Assembly: GCA_031292575.1 (NCBI GenBank)
Contig: JARLGX010000031.1
Location: 1-64,000, forward strand
Origin: Paludibacter sp.
GTDB taxonomy: Bacteria > Bacteroidota > Bacteroidia > Bacteroidales > Paludibacteraceae
Reading direction: 5' to 3'
DNA: 64,000 nt
Part shown: piece after piece, positions 17,881 to 27,805 of the stretch
Layout of the letters: each line of letters starts with the position of its first letter
How positions within the stretch are numbered: the stretch's first letter is position 1
The notes under the pieces: model-generated
Database searches by the model: none
What the model was told of the DNA's origin: nothing
What the model saw: the letters and a program-made list of their open reading frames with translations, nothing else
Position numbers and translations under genes: made by a program

Positions 17881-18939
17881 TTAGTTTTTGATAGCTAAAG
17901 GCCAATCATTTTTATCCCACTCCAGTTTTTCAATTATAAGTTTTGGCTTTCCTCCATCGTGGGCATCATATCCATGAAACAAAATATAATCAGTACCATC
18001 AAAACTAACTACCGCATTGTGTCCAACTCCATACCAATTTTCGTCACCTTGTTGTACCAGTGTTCCGCCGCCTTTTGCCATTGGAATTCCGGCTTCATCC
18101 ACATAGGGACCGGTTAACTTTTCCGATCGTCCTACAATCATTTTATACGTACTCTTCTCTCCTTTGCAGCAATAATCTATCGAAGCAAATAAATAATAAT
18201 ACTTTCCTTTGTGGAAAATAAAAGGTGCTTCAATGGCATTACCTCCCGCATCTACAGGGTTACCTTCAATGGCGGGCGGATTGCTCAACCCAGAATCAGA
18301 CTTCCGTGAAGCAATGGTAGGAATAAACCGAATATCTTCGTCGATGCTTTTGGCATCGGGCGAAAGTTTCGCCAGTTTTATTCCATCCCAAAAAGAACCA
18401 AAACACAAATAAGGAGTCCCATCTTTATCTATAATTAAATTTGGATCAATGGCATTCCAGTTTGTTTTACCCGGTACAGACTCAATAATTTTCCCCTGGT
18501 CAACCCATTTGAAATTTGGATCGTGCGGATTAAGAGTTTTATTTATTGCCAGACCAATGCACGATGTATTTTTCCCAAAAGCCGAAACGGAATAATACAG
18601 ATAATACTGTCCGTTATACAGCGAAATATCAGGAGCCCAAAAATTTCCTTTAAATGATGGAATTGCATCAATCGTCCATTGAGGTACTTTTGCAAAAACA
18701 GGTTCTTCTTTTTTCCAACTTTTCATATCGGGCGAAGAGAAAACAGAAATTCCCCAGCCTGTACAAAACACATAATATGTGCTATCTTGCCTGATCATCA
18801 CAGGGTCATGAACAATGATACCGGACTTTGCAGATACCTGCGTAGAAAAAAACAGACTCAATAGAACGAAAGAAAAAACAATGCTTTTAATATTCAATGC
18901 TTTTTTTATAAATGAAATTTTAATAGTTATTGCGGACAT
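17881..18939 (-). CDS. GH43 arabinan endo-1,5-alpha-L-arabinosidase, short form
   Basis: A 352-residue exported five-bladed beta-propeller hydrolase. After a signal peptide (about 1-38) the GH43 catalytic residues are visible: base Asp45 in IVHDPVMIR, pKa-modulating Asp165 in WNAIDPNLI, and acid Glu237 in AIEAPF. FWAPDISLYNGQYYLYYS is the standard blade motif. The sequence resembles endo-arabinanases (subfamilies 4/5), which cut the 1,5-linked backbone. It is the last gene on the minus-strand arm of the arabinan locus, 302 bp after the other GH43 gene. Exact specificity (endo or exo) is not certain. Confidence 0.88.
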   Translation of the reverse strand: MSAITIKISFIKKALNIKSIVFSFVLLSLFFSTQVSAKSGIIVHDPVMIRQDSTYYVFCTGWGISVFSSPDMKSWKKEEPVFAKVPQWTIDAIPSFKGNFWAPDISLYNGQYYLYYSVSAFGKNTSCIGLAINKTLNPHDPNFKWVDQGKIIESVPGKTNWNAIDPNLIIDKDGTPYLCFGSFWDGIKLAKLSPDAKSIDEDIRFIPTIASRKSDSGLSNPPAIEGNPVDAGGNAIEAPFIFHKGKYYYLFASIDYCCKGEKSTYKMIVGRSEKLTGPYVDEAGIPMAKGGGTLVQQGDENWYGVGHNAVVSFDGTDYILFHGYDAHDGGKPKLIIEKLEWDKNDWPLAIKN

Positions 18940-19241
18940 TCGTTGTTGATTTTCAAGAGTTATTTAGTCGACCCTTAAAGAACTCCATTTTAGTTTTAAA
19001 AGAGACATGTTTTGAGATTTAACGATCAAATTTGCTAAGCAAAAAAGTTTTTCTGACAAGATACAAAGGGATGATTTCCATTAAAGCATCATTCTTTTGA
19101 AGTTATATGCAGCTGCAGCAAGCGTTACATTAACGCTTGCAAGAATTAGGCATCAAATAAGATAAATCTTGCTGATACAAATAAAGGTTTTGTCATAGTT
19201 TTTATTGTATATCTTATAGTTATATGCTTATTAAGGAACGA
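18940..19241 (-). other. intercistronic region between the two GH43 genes
   Basis: This 302-bp gap holds a perfect 10-bp hairpin, GCAAGCGTTA-cat-TAACGCTTGC (19118-19140), without a T-tract. I find no copy of the TCCACTA promoter motif here. The hairpin may protect or separate mRNA segments. Confidence 0.5.
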
Positions 19242-20894
19242 CTATTTATCCTTTTTGCCCCAATATGTAGCATTCAGGCTCTTCTCGGTACCCGCATACA
19301 CAAAGGTTACACGACGGGGAGTGGCTTCCCAATCGACTTCACGTTCTACGCAAACAATTACGTTTCCCAATGTAAGTTGTTTTTTTGTGGCATCGTAACT
19401 CCAGCTACCGACCAATGCACCTGACATAGTGCCATCGGCTTTTAGAGTTAATGCAGAGGCTGCATCTTGTACTCCATAGCTATATTTCAGATTGATGTGT
19501 TGCCAGGTTCCTACAAGCGAATCTTTGGTAATAGTGCCATAATCAGGTACTGCGGCGTAACGTTCTGGCAAAGCTATTGGCCATAGATTGTTGGGCTCGC
19601 TGATAGATGCCGGACACCAAACCAAACGACGTACATGCCCCATCATAATAGAATTAGAATAAGCATTTCCGCCAACGTTGACAGGCAATCGTGCCTGCGA
19701 CATAAAGAACCATTCGTTCGTATTTTCCTTCTGAAAAACACAACAATGCGATATACCTACCCAACCATAGCTGAGGTTGAATTTATATGGATGAGTTACG
19801 ATAGGGTAGCAGTCGCCGGCACCACTTGTAAAGTTGCGTCCGGTAATGTCATAGTACGGGCCTTCAATACTTGAGCTTCTGACCACGCGTGTATTATATG
19901 GTACGTCGAGTCCATCGTAAGCCATAAACAAATAGTAGTAACCATCTTTGTATATTATTTCGGAACCTTCGCTGGCTTGCCAACGCGATGAGGCTGTGCG
20001 AGTACCAACTCTCACGCCATACAGGGATGTTAAATCGCTTAAGCTGGTTGCCCAGGGATTTCCGAGTTTGTTGAGAGGCTTACCTGTTGTTGGATCGAGT
20101 TGCAATAGTGCAAAACCACTATGCCACGAACCATAAATTAAATAGTGTTTGCCATCGGGTGTTACTATATAGGTAGGATCTATGGCGTTGTAGTAAAAAT
20201 AGGCATTCCAATCCGATTCGCTGGAACGACTGTAGTCTAAGCCGCGATCTGATGATGAAGATACAACGTAACCCTTGTCAGTCCATACAGCTCCGGCGGG
20301 ATCGGTCGATTCGCACATACCAATAAAGGCCCGTTCGCTCCAACTACCATCAAAGGTCATTGTGCCCGTTTTAATGTAGTTAAAGACAACCACGCAGTAG
20401 TACATTCGCAAGATGTCCTGACCTCCAACGTTTACCCTGCGTACTACCGGTGCCCAGTAACCATATTGAATATTGTTTTTAGCAATGGCAACGAGACCCA
20501 TGCGCGAACGAATAGCATTGAGTGAATCGGCTACCCAGGAGGGTGCGTCGTAAAAAGGTCCGCCCACCCAGTCCCAGTTCACCAGGTCTTTTGAACGTTT
20601 ACCCTGGAAATGTCCATGCCCTTCAGCAGCATTGCCATATGATGCATCAGTGCCATACATATAGTAATAGCCATTGTAATAAGCCACTGACGGATCGTGC
20701 GCGTTAGCCAGATTCCAACTGTCTCGATTCGACCAGGAGGATATAGAGGAATAATCGTCAGCGTAAGTGGGAATTATGAAAGTTGAGGTGCTATCATTTC
20801 CATTTGTCACAGGCTGGGATTCATCTTTTTTGCACCCTACAAATAACAGAGCTGATATGCCGACTAATAAAATCGGGAAATATTTTAGTTTCAT
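19242..20894 (-). CDS. GH43 arabinan endo-arabinosidase lipoprotein with GH43_C domain
   Basis: A 550-residue surface or periplasmic lipoprotein with lipid-anchor Cys21. The GH43 catalytic trio is Asp67 in NAHDPSVAYY, Asp239 in YNAIDPTYI, and Glu309 in ASEGSEIIYK. After the propeller a C-terminal beta-barrel of about 90 residues (DSLVGTWQHINLKYS to the end) matches the GH43_C/lipocalin-like domain found on Bacteroides endo-arabinanases. I chose the ATG at 20894; the frame opens 9 codons earlier but the lipoprotein signal begins at MKLKYFPILL. Third enzyme-binding partner after SusC/SusD; likely cuts arabinan at the cell surface. Confidence 0.9.
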   Translation of the reverse strand: MKLKYFPILLVGISALLFVGCKKDESQPVTNGNDSTSTFIIPTYADDYSSISSWSNRDSWNLANAHDPSVAYYNGYYYMYGTDASYGNAAEGHGHFQGKRSKDLVNWDWVGGPFYDAPSWVADSLNAIRSRMGLVAIAKNNIQYGYWAPVVRRVNVGGQDILRMYYCVVVFNYIKTGTMTFDGSWSERAFIGMCESTDPAGAVWTDKGYVVSSSSDRGLDYSRSSESDWNAYFYYNAIDPTYIVTPDGKHYLIYGSWHSGFALLQLDPTTGKPLNKLGNPWATSLSDLTSLYGVRVGTRTASSRWQASEGSEIIYKDGYYYLFMAYDGLDVPYNTRVVRSSSIEGPYYDITGRNFTSGAGDCYPIVTHPYKFNLSYGWVGISHCCVFQKENTNEWFFMSQARLPVNVGGNAYSNSIMMGHVRRLVWCPASISEPNNLWPIALPERYAAVPDYGTITKDSLVGTWQHINLKYSYGVQDAASALTLKADGTMSGALVGSWSYDATKKQLTLGNVIVCVEREVDWEATPRRVTFVYAGTEKSLNATYWGKKDK

Positions 20895-21011
20895 GATAAG
20901 AAAATAATAAGTAAATGACAAATATGTATGTTGATGACTATAAATATAACGAGAATCAATCTTCTGTATTGTAAATATACAAGCCCGATAGCAATTAGAA
21001 ATGGTTAAAGC

Positions 21012-21052
21012 ACTTCCTTATCAACATACAAAAAGTACGTCGATAAGGAAGT
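21012..21052 (-). other. hairpin between susD-like and GH43 genes
   Basis: ACTTCCTTATC (21012-21022) pairs with GATAAGGAAGT (21042-21052), and the stem extends inward with G-U pairs on the minus-strand RNA. It lies 22 bp after the susD stop, without a strong T-tract. It could be a weak terminator or an RNA-stabilising structure that sets the ratio of SusCD to enzyme. Confidence 0.6.
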
Positions 21053-21074
21053 TTCTATTTTAAAAAATTGATTC

Positions 21075-22829
21075 CTATTTTACAACAGGATGCACAGTCC
21101 ATTTCGCTAAGAAAGCGGGACCGTTATCTATATTCTTGTTTGCAGAATTTCCTGTAAGGTTTGGGTCACCATCAAGAGTGGCCTGAAGTATTGGAAAATA
21201 CTCATGTCCTTTGGAGAAATACTGGAAAGATGATGCGCTGGCAGTTTCAGCAGTAAGCTCGTTCGTGTTGGCTGTACCATCGAGTTTATAATAACCATGT
21301 TGAACCAACTGCTGCAGACGACCTGCATCGTAGAAAAATCCCCAACGGAGCAAGTCGATTCCACGTCCGTTTTCACAACCGAATTCTTTTGGACGTTCAA
21401 CGTTTGCTATTTGTTCGAAAAGAGCATCTTTTGTTGGGAAGTCTGATAGTTTCAGATCAGGTAATGCAACACGTTCACGTACTTTATTGATGTAATCGAT
21501 AGCCGTTTGCGTAGGACCATTGATTTCGTTTTCGCATTCTGCCGCACGTAACAATACATCGCTATACCGCATCAGACGCAGGTTAATACCACAATGCAAT
21601 CCGGTAGTAATCGAATTATAAATATTGGTTCTGGCATTAGTCCACTTAGCGATAGAGATACCACCCTGAGATGTGTTCGAAAGTGGGGTAGCCGTAATGT
21701 TTTGTTGGTAAACAGTATTACAGCGCGGATCACCATTAGGATAAGCAGCCGTTTTAAGTCCGGTATAACTGTTGTATTGACTTTCATAGGTCACCAATGT
21801 CCAGTATAAACGTGGATCGAGGGTACCATCCGTACAATTTTCCTTTTTGAACTGATTATATAACCAGGGAGCTCCCGCAAGGTCGCCCCAGCTACCCAAT
21901 TGTTGTGAGGCATAATTGCTTTCTACAGCTTGACCCTGAGTTGCCTGCGAACTGATATTTACCGGAGTCCATTCCTGATCGGTACCGCCAGTTCCATAGT
22001 CCATAAATTGTACTTCGAAAAGACTTTCTTTGTTGTTTTCATAGGCCGGACCTTCTTTAAAGTTGTCACCATAGTCTGCCATCAACGCGTAAGTACCATA
22101 TTTGCCGCTAATGATGTCTTGCAGTACAACATAAGCTTCGGCATATTTATGACGAAACATCAGAGTACGAGCAAGATATCCGGCAGCCGAACCGCAGGTG
22201 GCACGACCCTTTGCCCATTCACCCCCTTTATCACGGGATGGCAAAATCTGCATAGCTGTAGTGAAATCCTTTTCTAACTGATCAAAGATTTCATCTTGTG
22301 TATTGCTGGCTGCATACATGGTATTTATGTTAGAATACGAAGCATAATCGGTAATCAAAGGTACAGTCTGATAATAAGTAGCCAATTCGTAATAAGCCAA
22401 TGAACGTAAGAAAAGTGCCTGACCTTTTATCTGATTATACGAGTCAGTTGACATAGTCACACCATCGACTTTAGACAATATATAATTTGCACGATTTACT
22501 ACGTGGTAACAGTCGCGCCAAGGCCACAAGTTTCCTATTTCATCAGTTGCTGTTGCATTGAGGTTGTCATACTCCAGGTACCACTGTTGAGATGAGTTCC
22601 AAACTTCGTCCCCACGCACTGCATCCAAAGTGTAGCCAACACGAGCGTATGTGCCTTCGAGACGAATACGGTTATAACATGCAATAACTACTTCCTGCAG
22701 ATCAGACTCCGTATTTCCAAAATTGTAGGTTGTCTGACTGTTTGGGTTCTCAACATTTAGTTGGCTATCGCAGGCAGTCATGCCCACAACAAATGCCAAC
22801 ACAGTTAGAATTTTACTTATATTTTTCAT
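21075..22829 (-). CDS. SusD/RagB-family glycan-binding lipoprotein
   Basis: A 584-residue outer-membrane surface lipoprotein. The ATG at 22829 gives MKNISKILTVLAFVVGMTAC, a lipobox with Cys20; the frame continues upstream into the SusC end, which I reject. The protein shows SusD features: N-terminal TPR-like helices (GQALFLRSLAYYELATYY), and the C-terminal segment with RYSDVLLRAAECENEI...YINKVRERV and ECGRGIDLLRWG-like text. It forms the lid of the SusC transporter and delivers arabino-oligosaccharides. It lies 28 bp after susC. Confidence 0.95.
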   Translation of the reverse strand: MKNISKILTVLAFVVGMTACDSQLNVENPNSQTTYNFGNTESDLQEVVIACYNRIRLEGTYARVGYTLDAVRGDEVWNSSQQWYLEYDNLNATATDEIGNLWPWRDCYHVVNRANYILSKVDGVTMSTDSYNQIKGQALFLRSLAYYELATYYQTVPLITDYASYSNINTMYAASNTQDEIFDQLEKDFTTAMQILPSRDKGGEWAKGRATCGSAAGYLARTLMFRHKYAEAYVVLQDIISGKYGTYALMADYGDNFKEGPAYENNKESLFEVQFMDYGTGGTDQEWTPVNISSQATQGQAVESNYASQQLGSWGDLAGAPWLYNQFKKENCTDGTLDPRLYWTLVTYESQYNSYTGLKTAAYPNGDPRCNTVYQQNITATPLSNTSQGGISIAKWTNARTNIYNSITTGLHCGINLRLMRYSDVLLRAAECENEINGPTQTAIDYINKVRERVALPDLKLSDFPTKDALFEQIANVERPKEFGCENGRGIDLLRWGFFYDAGRLQQLVQHGYYKLDGTANTNELTAETASASSFQYFSKGHEYFPILQATLDGDPNLTGNSANKNIDNGPAFLAKWTVHPVVK

Positions 22830-22857
22830 ATTGATACTCTCTTTTAATATTATATTA

Positions 22858-25800
22858 TTAGAATGAAGCGTGAATTCCAAACATGATTGTTTGAGGTGAT
22901 GGATACGAACAATAGTTGTAGCCTGGAGTAAATGTGCCTCCGGCGAAGTCCACATTATACCCTTTGTATTTAGTAAATGTGTACAGGTTTTGAGCCGATG
23001 CATATAAACGAACACCGTTCATATAGCCACCAAACCATTTGTCAGGGAAATTATATCCCAATTCAATGTTGGCAATTTTAAAATAGGATGCATCCTGAAT
23101 AAAACGTTGGCTAAACATATCGTTGGTTATAGAACCCGTTGTTTTGTATGCTACACGGGGTACGTTGGTGTTTGTATTTGCCGGTGTCCAGGCATTCAGC
23201 AAATCTACGCTTTTGTTGAGTGCACCATATGAGCTAAGCAATGTCATATCTACAAAATCTACAGCTTTGAAACCCGTAACTCCATAAGTAGACACACTCA
23301 GGTCGAAATTTTTGTATTCAGCATGGAGATTTAAACCGAAGTTTAACTTTGGAAGTCCGCTCCCTAAATATGTTTGGTCAGCAGCAGTAATTTCTCCATC
23401 GTTGTTGAGGTCGGCATATTTTATATCACCCGGTTGTGCCCCGTCCTGAGTGATGTGATTTCCTTTTGAGTTAACACGATTATCAATTTCAGATTGCGAC
23501 TGGTAGATACCTTGGGAAACATAGCCATAGAATGATCCAGCCTCACGACCTACCTCAGTGCGACAATAGCCAACAGTTAGAGGATTGTTTGCAACTCCTA
23601 ACTTTGTAACCATATTATTGATGGTAGACATGTTTGCCGAGATATCGTACTTCACAGCATTTTTATGATTGTGATATGTCAATGTAAACTCTAACCCTGT
23701 ATTTTGCATCGTTGCTGCATTCATAGTTACCGTTGTGTTGGTAGCACCCGCACTGGGAGGAACCGGTACACCATAAAGAAGGTCTTCAGAAATTGCGTTG
23801 TAATAATCAAAAGTAAACTCTAACGAATTATTGAACATTGCCATATCAAGTCCATAATCAGCTGTCTTTTTCTTTTCCCATCCGATAGCTGTGTTTACAT
23901 AGTTAGACACGGCAGATCCGGTTACCTTCGTATTTCCAAAACTATAAGTATAGTTACCCCTTGACATCACATCCATATATTCGTATGCACCGATATTCTG
24001 TACACCAAGTTCACCATAACTAGCACGAACCTTGAACAGATTCACTAATGATTCGGATACAGGGAAGAATTTTTCACGATCAAGACGCCAACCTCCTGAT
24101 ATAGAAGGAAAAGTGACCCAACGGTTTTCTGACAAACGACTTGAACCATCACGACGGGCTGTAACCGTAACCAGGTATTTATCATCGTAATTATAATTTA
24201 GACGACCAATATATGATGCCAATAAACTCTGCTCTTCATAACTTTGTGATGATGTGGTTGTAGCATTATTTAATTGCAAGTAATAAGGTTCACTCAAAGT
24301 AACACCAAAGCCAGTCAGTGTGTGAGTTAAATCGCTCTCAAAAGTTTGACCAACTAATGCATTGATGTGGTGAAGTCCGAACTTACCATCGTAGGTTATG
24401 GTGTTTTCGATAAGCGAATGGCTGTAACTACGATAGCCTTCAGTCAGTTTTTCATCACTTTTTGACAAATAGTTAGTGGTACTTTGAATAAATGCAGGTA
24501 CAAATGTTAGATCCTTTGCGTATGTACGGCTGTAAGATGTATTCAGGTTATAATTTAACTTTTGGTTGCTGCTTTTAAGCCCAATCATGTCTAATAGGTC
24601 AACGTCTGCAGATCCTGTAGCAACAATGCGATCAACAGTTGTATTTCTTTTGATCAAATTATTTTCCAGCAATACGTTGGTTACACGCAAGTCCCCATGA
24701 ACGTTGTCATAGTAAGTACCATAACCGTATGAGTCATAACTGTAATTTGACGCAGCGGGAATTTTGTCATCGAGAACCCAGGTTGATGGATCGTAAGCCT
24801 TGATGGTTGGAGGTAAAAGCAACACCGAAGCCATTACAGGATATTGTGCTCCATAAAGACCTTGAACATATTCATTGGCATTACTCAATGCCATATAATC
24901 CTGATTACTATGGCTATATACAATGTTTGTTTTAAGTTTTAAAAACTTACTTTCCATTGTGTTAGTTACGCGGGCAGTGTAACGGTCGAAGTTTGGTCCG
25001 GTGCCTACCATCGTACCTTTCTGGTTAAAGTAGTCGAGAGAAATGTTATATGTATTTTTATTCCCGCCGCCTGACATATTTATGCTGTGATCCTGACGAA
25101 TACCTGTTTTAAATGCTTCATCAAACCAGTTTGTGTTCACCTTTGCACTTCCATCGGCATTGTACAAATAGTTTGCATTGGTAGGATCATATCCACCTGG
25201 AACACTCATGCCACTATTGCCATAAGCCATGTTGATGTATTTTCCGTATTGCTTTGAATCCATTACATCGTACACTCCTTTTTGAATATTATCAATTCCA
25301 AAGTAACCATTGTAGGTTATTTTCATTGGCTGATTCTTATTTCCTTGCTTAGTGGTAATAATAATTACCCCATTAGCCGCACGTGAACCGTAAATTGCAG
25401 CTGCAGATGCATCTTTCAATACCTGAAGAGATTCGATGTCATTTGGCGAGAAGTCGCGTATAGATCCTCCCATAGGTACTCCATCTATGACGTAAAGTGG
25501 GTCAGTGTTTGTGAACGAACCCAGTCCACGAATACGAACGGTAGGGTCGGCACCCGGTTGTCCATCGGTTGTAATTTGTAATCCGGGCACTTTTCCTTCC
25601 AGCATGGTAGAGATGTTTGAGTTCGATACTTTTTTCAACTCTTCAGTATTGACAATGGCTACTGAGCCTGTAAGGTCAACTTTGCGTTGTGTACCATAAC
25701 CTATTACTACCAATTGGGTAAGTTCATTGACATTGGCAGCCAAAACAATATTTCCAAGTTTGGTTTTATCACCAACTGCAACTTCCAGTTTTTTGAAACC

Positions 25801-26064
25801 TACATAGGATACCACCAACGTAGCATTTGAAGGAACAGAAAGAGAGAAACTACCATCCAAATCGGTTATTGTACTATTGGTTGTACCTTTTTGCTGGATT
25901 GTTGCGCTAGGAAGCGGTTCTCCATTATCATCAATTATTTTACCCTTTACGGTGATATTACCTTGTTGAGCCATTGACACCTGGTTTGCATTACCAGTGG
26001 CTTCTGAGAATGTTGCCGGTGTAAATGCCAGCAACCCCAGAAGGATTAAATATGAATATTTCAT
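22858..26064 (-). CDS. SusC/RagA-family TonB-dependent transporter
   Basis: A 1068-residue outer-membrane importer. Order of parts: signal peptide (1-22), carboxypeptidase-D-like domain (about 35-110, VKGKIIDDNGEPLPSATI), plug with the conserved VVIGYGTQRKVDLTGS and LQVLKDASAAAIYGSRAANG, then a 22-strand barrel ending in an aromatic residue (GIHASF). I chose the ATG at 26064 since the frame upstream runs into the preceding gene. It imports glycan fragments bound by the SusD partner, using TonB energy. It is the second gene of the operon, 25 bp after the glycan-binding lipoprotein, which is unusual, as susC is mostly first. Confidence 0.95.
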   Translation of the reverse strand: MKYSYLILLGLLAFTPATFSEATGNANQVSMAQQGNITVKGKIIDDNGEPLPSATIQQKGTTNSTITDLDGSFSLSVPSNATLVVSYVGFKKLEVAVGDKTKLGNIVLAANVNELTQLVVIGYGTQRKVDLTGSVAIVNTEELKKVSNSNISTMLEGKVPGLQITTDGQPGADPTVRIRGLGSFTNTDPLYVIDGVPMGGSIRDFSPNDIESLQVLKDASAAAIYGSRAANGVIIITTKQGNKNQPMKITYNGYFGIDNIQKGVYDVMDSKQYGKYINMAYGNSGMSVPGGYDPTNANYLYNADGSAKVNTNWFDEAFKTGIRQDHSINMSGGGNKNTYNISLDYFNQKGTMVGTGPNFDRYTARVTNTMESKFLKLKTNIVYSHSNQDYMALSNANEYVQGLYGAQYPVMASVLLLPPTIKAYDPSTWVLDDKIPAASNYSYDSYGYGTYYDNVHGDLRVTNVLLENNLIKRNTTVDRIVATGSADVDLLDMIGLKSSNQKLNYNLNTSYSRTYAKDLTFVPAFIQSTTNYLSKSDEKLTEGYRSYSHSLIENTITYDGKFGLHHINALVGQTFESDLTHTLTGFGVTLSEPYYLQLNNATTTSSQSYEEQSLLASYIGRLNYNYDDKYLVTVTARRDGSSRLSENRWVTFPSISGGWRLDREKFFPVSESLVNLFKVRASYGELGVQNIGAYEYMDVMSRGNYTYSFGNTKVTGSAVSNYVNTAIGWEKKKTADYGLDMAMFNNSLEFTFDYYNAISEDLLYGVPVPPSAGATNTTVTMNAATMQNTGLEFTLTYHNHKNAVKYDISANMSTINNMVTKLGVANNPLTVGYCRTEVGREAGSFYGYVSQGIYQSQSEIDNRVNSKGNHITQDGAQPGDIKYADLNNDGEITAADQTYLGSGLPKLNFGLNLHAEYKNFDLSVSTYGVTGFKAVDFVDMTLLSSYGALNKSVDLLNAWTPANTNTNVPRVAYKTTGSITNDMFSQRFIQDASYFKIANIELGYNFPDKWFGGYMNGVRLYASAQNLYTFTKYKGYNVDFAGGTFTPGYNYCSYPSPQTIMFGIHASF

Positions 26065-26089
26065 TGTCTTTATATTTTTATCTTTGTGA

Positions 26090-27805
26090 TTATTGAACAA
26101 GTACCATATAAGATTCCTCTGTAACGAGTGCACAAGTCAGATCAGAACTATTTACCGTTACACCCGCATATTTTTGGAAATGCGTTTCGCCGTTGGCGTA
26201 AGTAACATTATAAATCACATTAGCCGTGTTGTCGCCATTGTTTGTAACTGTGATGACTATCTTGGAGCCACTTATATTTGATGTAAATGAAGCCCAATTC
26301 CAGTCAGATGTGGCGGTGGCAGTGTTATAGCCGGCGTCCCAACCGTAATTGTCCATCCTAACTACAGCATATTCAGTGGTCTTGCCAGCATTACGAAGAA
26401 CTACACAGGGGCTGTGCCAGTTTGCTAAATTATCGGAATAGCAGTACATGATAAATGTCTGACTCGAACCCGATGCGACTGTGTAGTCACTAGAGAATGC
26501 CGTCCACCAAGCGGTAGAGAAGTTAACAGCACCTATTTGACTTAGACCCTTTACAAGAGTCACCGGGCAAGTTGTAGTTGTTGTTTTTGTTGCTCCAGCA
26601 TAAGAAATGACAACGTTCTGAGAACCTTCGGCAGCTGGAATTTTTCCAAACTTAAGATTGGCATTTGATATAACGCCTTGGGTTCCGTCGGAATAAGTAG
26701 CTGTTACGACAAGTCCAGCAGTGTTAAATATTATCGAATCGCTGCTGAAGTAATAGTATGAGGTGATAGTTGGCAATGTAGTAACCGCTAAGCTCAAAAC
26801 AGGGTTAGTTACTTCCAAAGTATAGTAGCCTGATATAGCCTGGCAGAAAGCGCCTTGCTTCGTTTTGTTATAAGAAACAACAACTGTCTTGGTCCCGAGT
26901 GAAGTCATATCAGGAATAACTGTGAAGGTTAGATTTGTAGAATCAACTTTCGCAGTAGATCCGTCAGCGTAAGTAACAGTAGCTACAGCCTTACCCCAGA
27001 AGTTTGGGTTGCCCTTTTCGACAAAAGCAGGAGCTCCCGTAACAGCGATTGAAACTGGTTTAACGTCTGCAACAACAGTGACTTTAGATGGTATAAGGTA
27101 TGCTTTTTTCATCTCGAAATGGCTGCCATCGCAAACTAAGAAAGCATTGATATCATCAATGGCTGAAACCGGTTGATGATAGGTCTCGACCAGTTTTGTA
27201 CCATTTGTTCCAACGGAGGTGACTGTTACAAACACATTACCGGTAGCAGAATGGTCAATGTCCATAGAAACATGAGCGCCCTGCATGGTCGTACGGAAGT
27301 CGTCCCAAATATCTCCATTTCCATTGGTGTCGGGATAGTTTTGGGTGATCAGACTTATTGCAAAAGCATAACTGGGATTAACACTTGACATTGTTCCACC
27401 CCAGCCGTAAGCATCGGAACGAAGAGCAAAGTATTCTGAATAAGTGCTGGCAGTCCGATCGGATACCGGATTGGTAACAACAAGATTCCAGTTATTCCAG
27501 TTGTTTAATCCGGAAGAATGGTTGATAAACTCCAGGTGCAATAACTTGTTCGAAGGAATGGTGAAGTAATCGGAGAATGCAGTCCACCATGCGGAACTGT
27601 TATCTTCAGCTCCGACAATCGGCGTAGCGATGGTGACATAAGTAGTGTCACCTGTGTTCGGTTTTGCAGCTGCAATTGAGTCTATCCTGTGTTGCAGGTT
27701 AGAAGGGGCATTGATTGGATAGAATCCAAGGTCATCGCATCCAACTAAGCTAAAAGCCAAGACTGCTGCACACGCAGTGCACATCATTAGTTTGGTGATT
27801 TTCAT
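26090..27805 (-). CDS. putative surface glycan-binding lipoprotein with duplicated domain and Ig-like repeats
   Basis: A 571-residue lipoprotein (lipobox LVGC, Cys23). It has a mirror-like architecture: domain A (about 65-240), two bacterial Ig-like domains (about 248-333 and 338-418), and a second copy A' (about 424-571). A and A' share AWWTAFSxxYT, a following NLxNW/NNW segment, and DxYGW, so they are internal duplicates, rich in Trp and Tyr as in carbohydrate-binding modules. The Ig-like units have VTATYSDGT-type strands. As the first gene of the SusC/SusD operon it most likely plays the SGBP (SusE-like) role of capturing arabinan at the surface. No enzyme motif is seen. Confidence 0.75.
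   Translation of the reverse strand: MKITKLMMCTACAAVLAFSLVGCDDLGFYPINAPSNLQHRIDSIAAAKPNTGDTTYVTIATPIVGAEDNSSAWWTAFSDYFTIPSNKLLHLEFINHSSGLNNWNNWNLVVTNPVSDRTASTYSEYFALRSDAYGWGGTMSSVNPSYAFAISLITQNYPDTNGNGDIWDDFRTTMQGAHVSMDIDHSATGNVFVTVTSVGTNGTKLVETYHQPVSAIDDINAFLVCDGSHFEMKKAYLIPSKVTVVADVKPVSIAVTGAPAFVEKGNPNFWGKAVATVTYADGSTAKVDSTNLTFTVIPDMTSLGTKTVVVSYNKTKQGAFCQAISGYYTLEVTNPVLSLAVTTLPTITSYYYFSSDSIIFNTAGLVVTATYSDGTQGVISNANLKFGKIPAAEGSQNVVISYAGATKTTTTTCPVTLVKGLSQIGAVNFSTAWWTAFSSDYTVASGSSQTFIMYCYSDNLANWHSPCVVLRNAGKTTEYAVVRMDNYGWDAGYNTATATSDWNWASFTSNISGSKIVITVTNNGDNTANVIYNVTYANGETHFQKYAGVTVNSSDLTCALVTEESYMVLVQ

Noticed and set aside
21930-22277. 115-codon plus-strand frame inside the susD-like gene
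   Set aside because: Shadow of the SusD reading frame.
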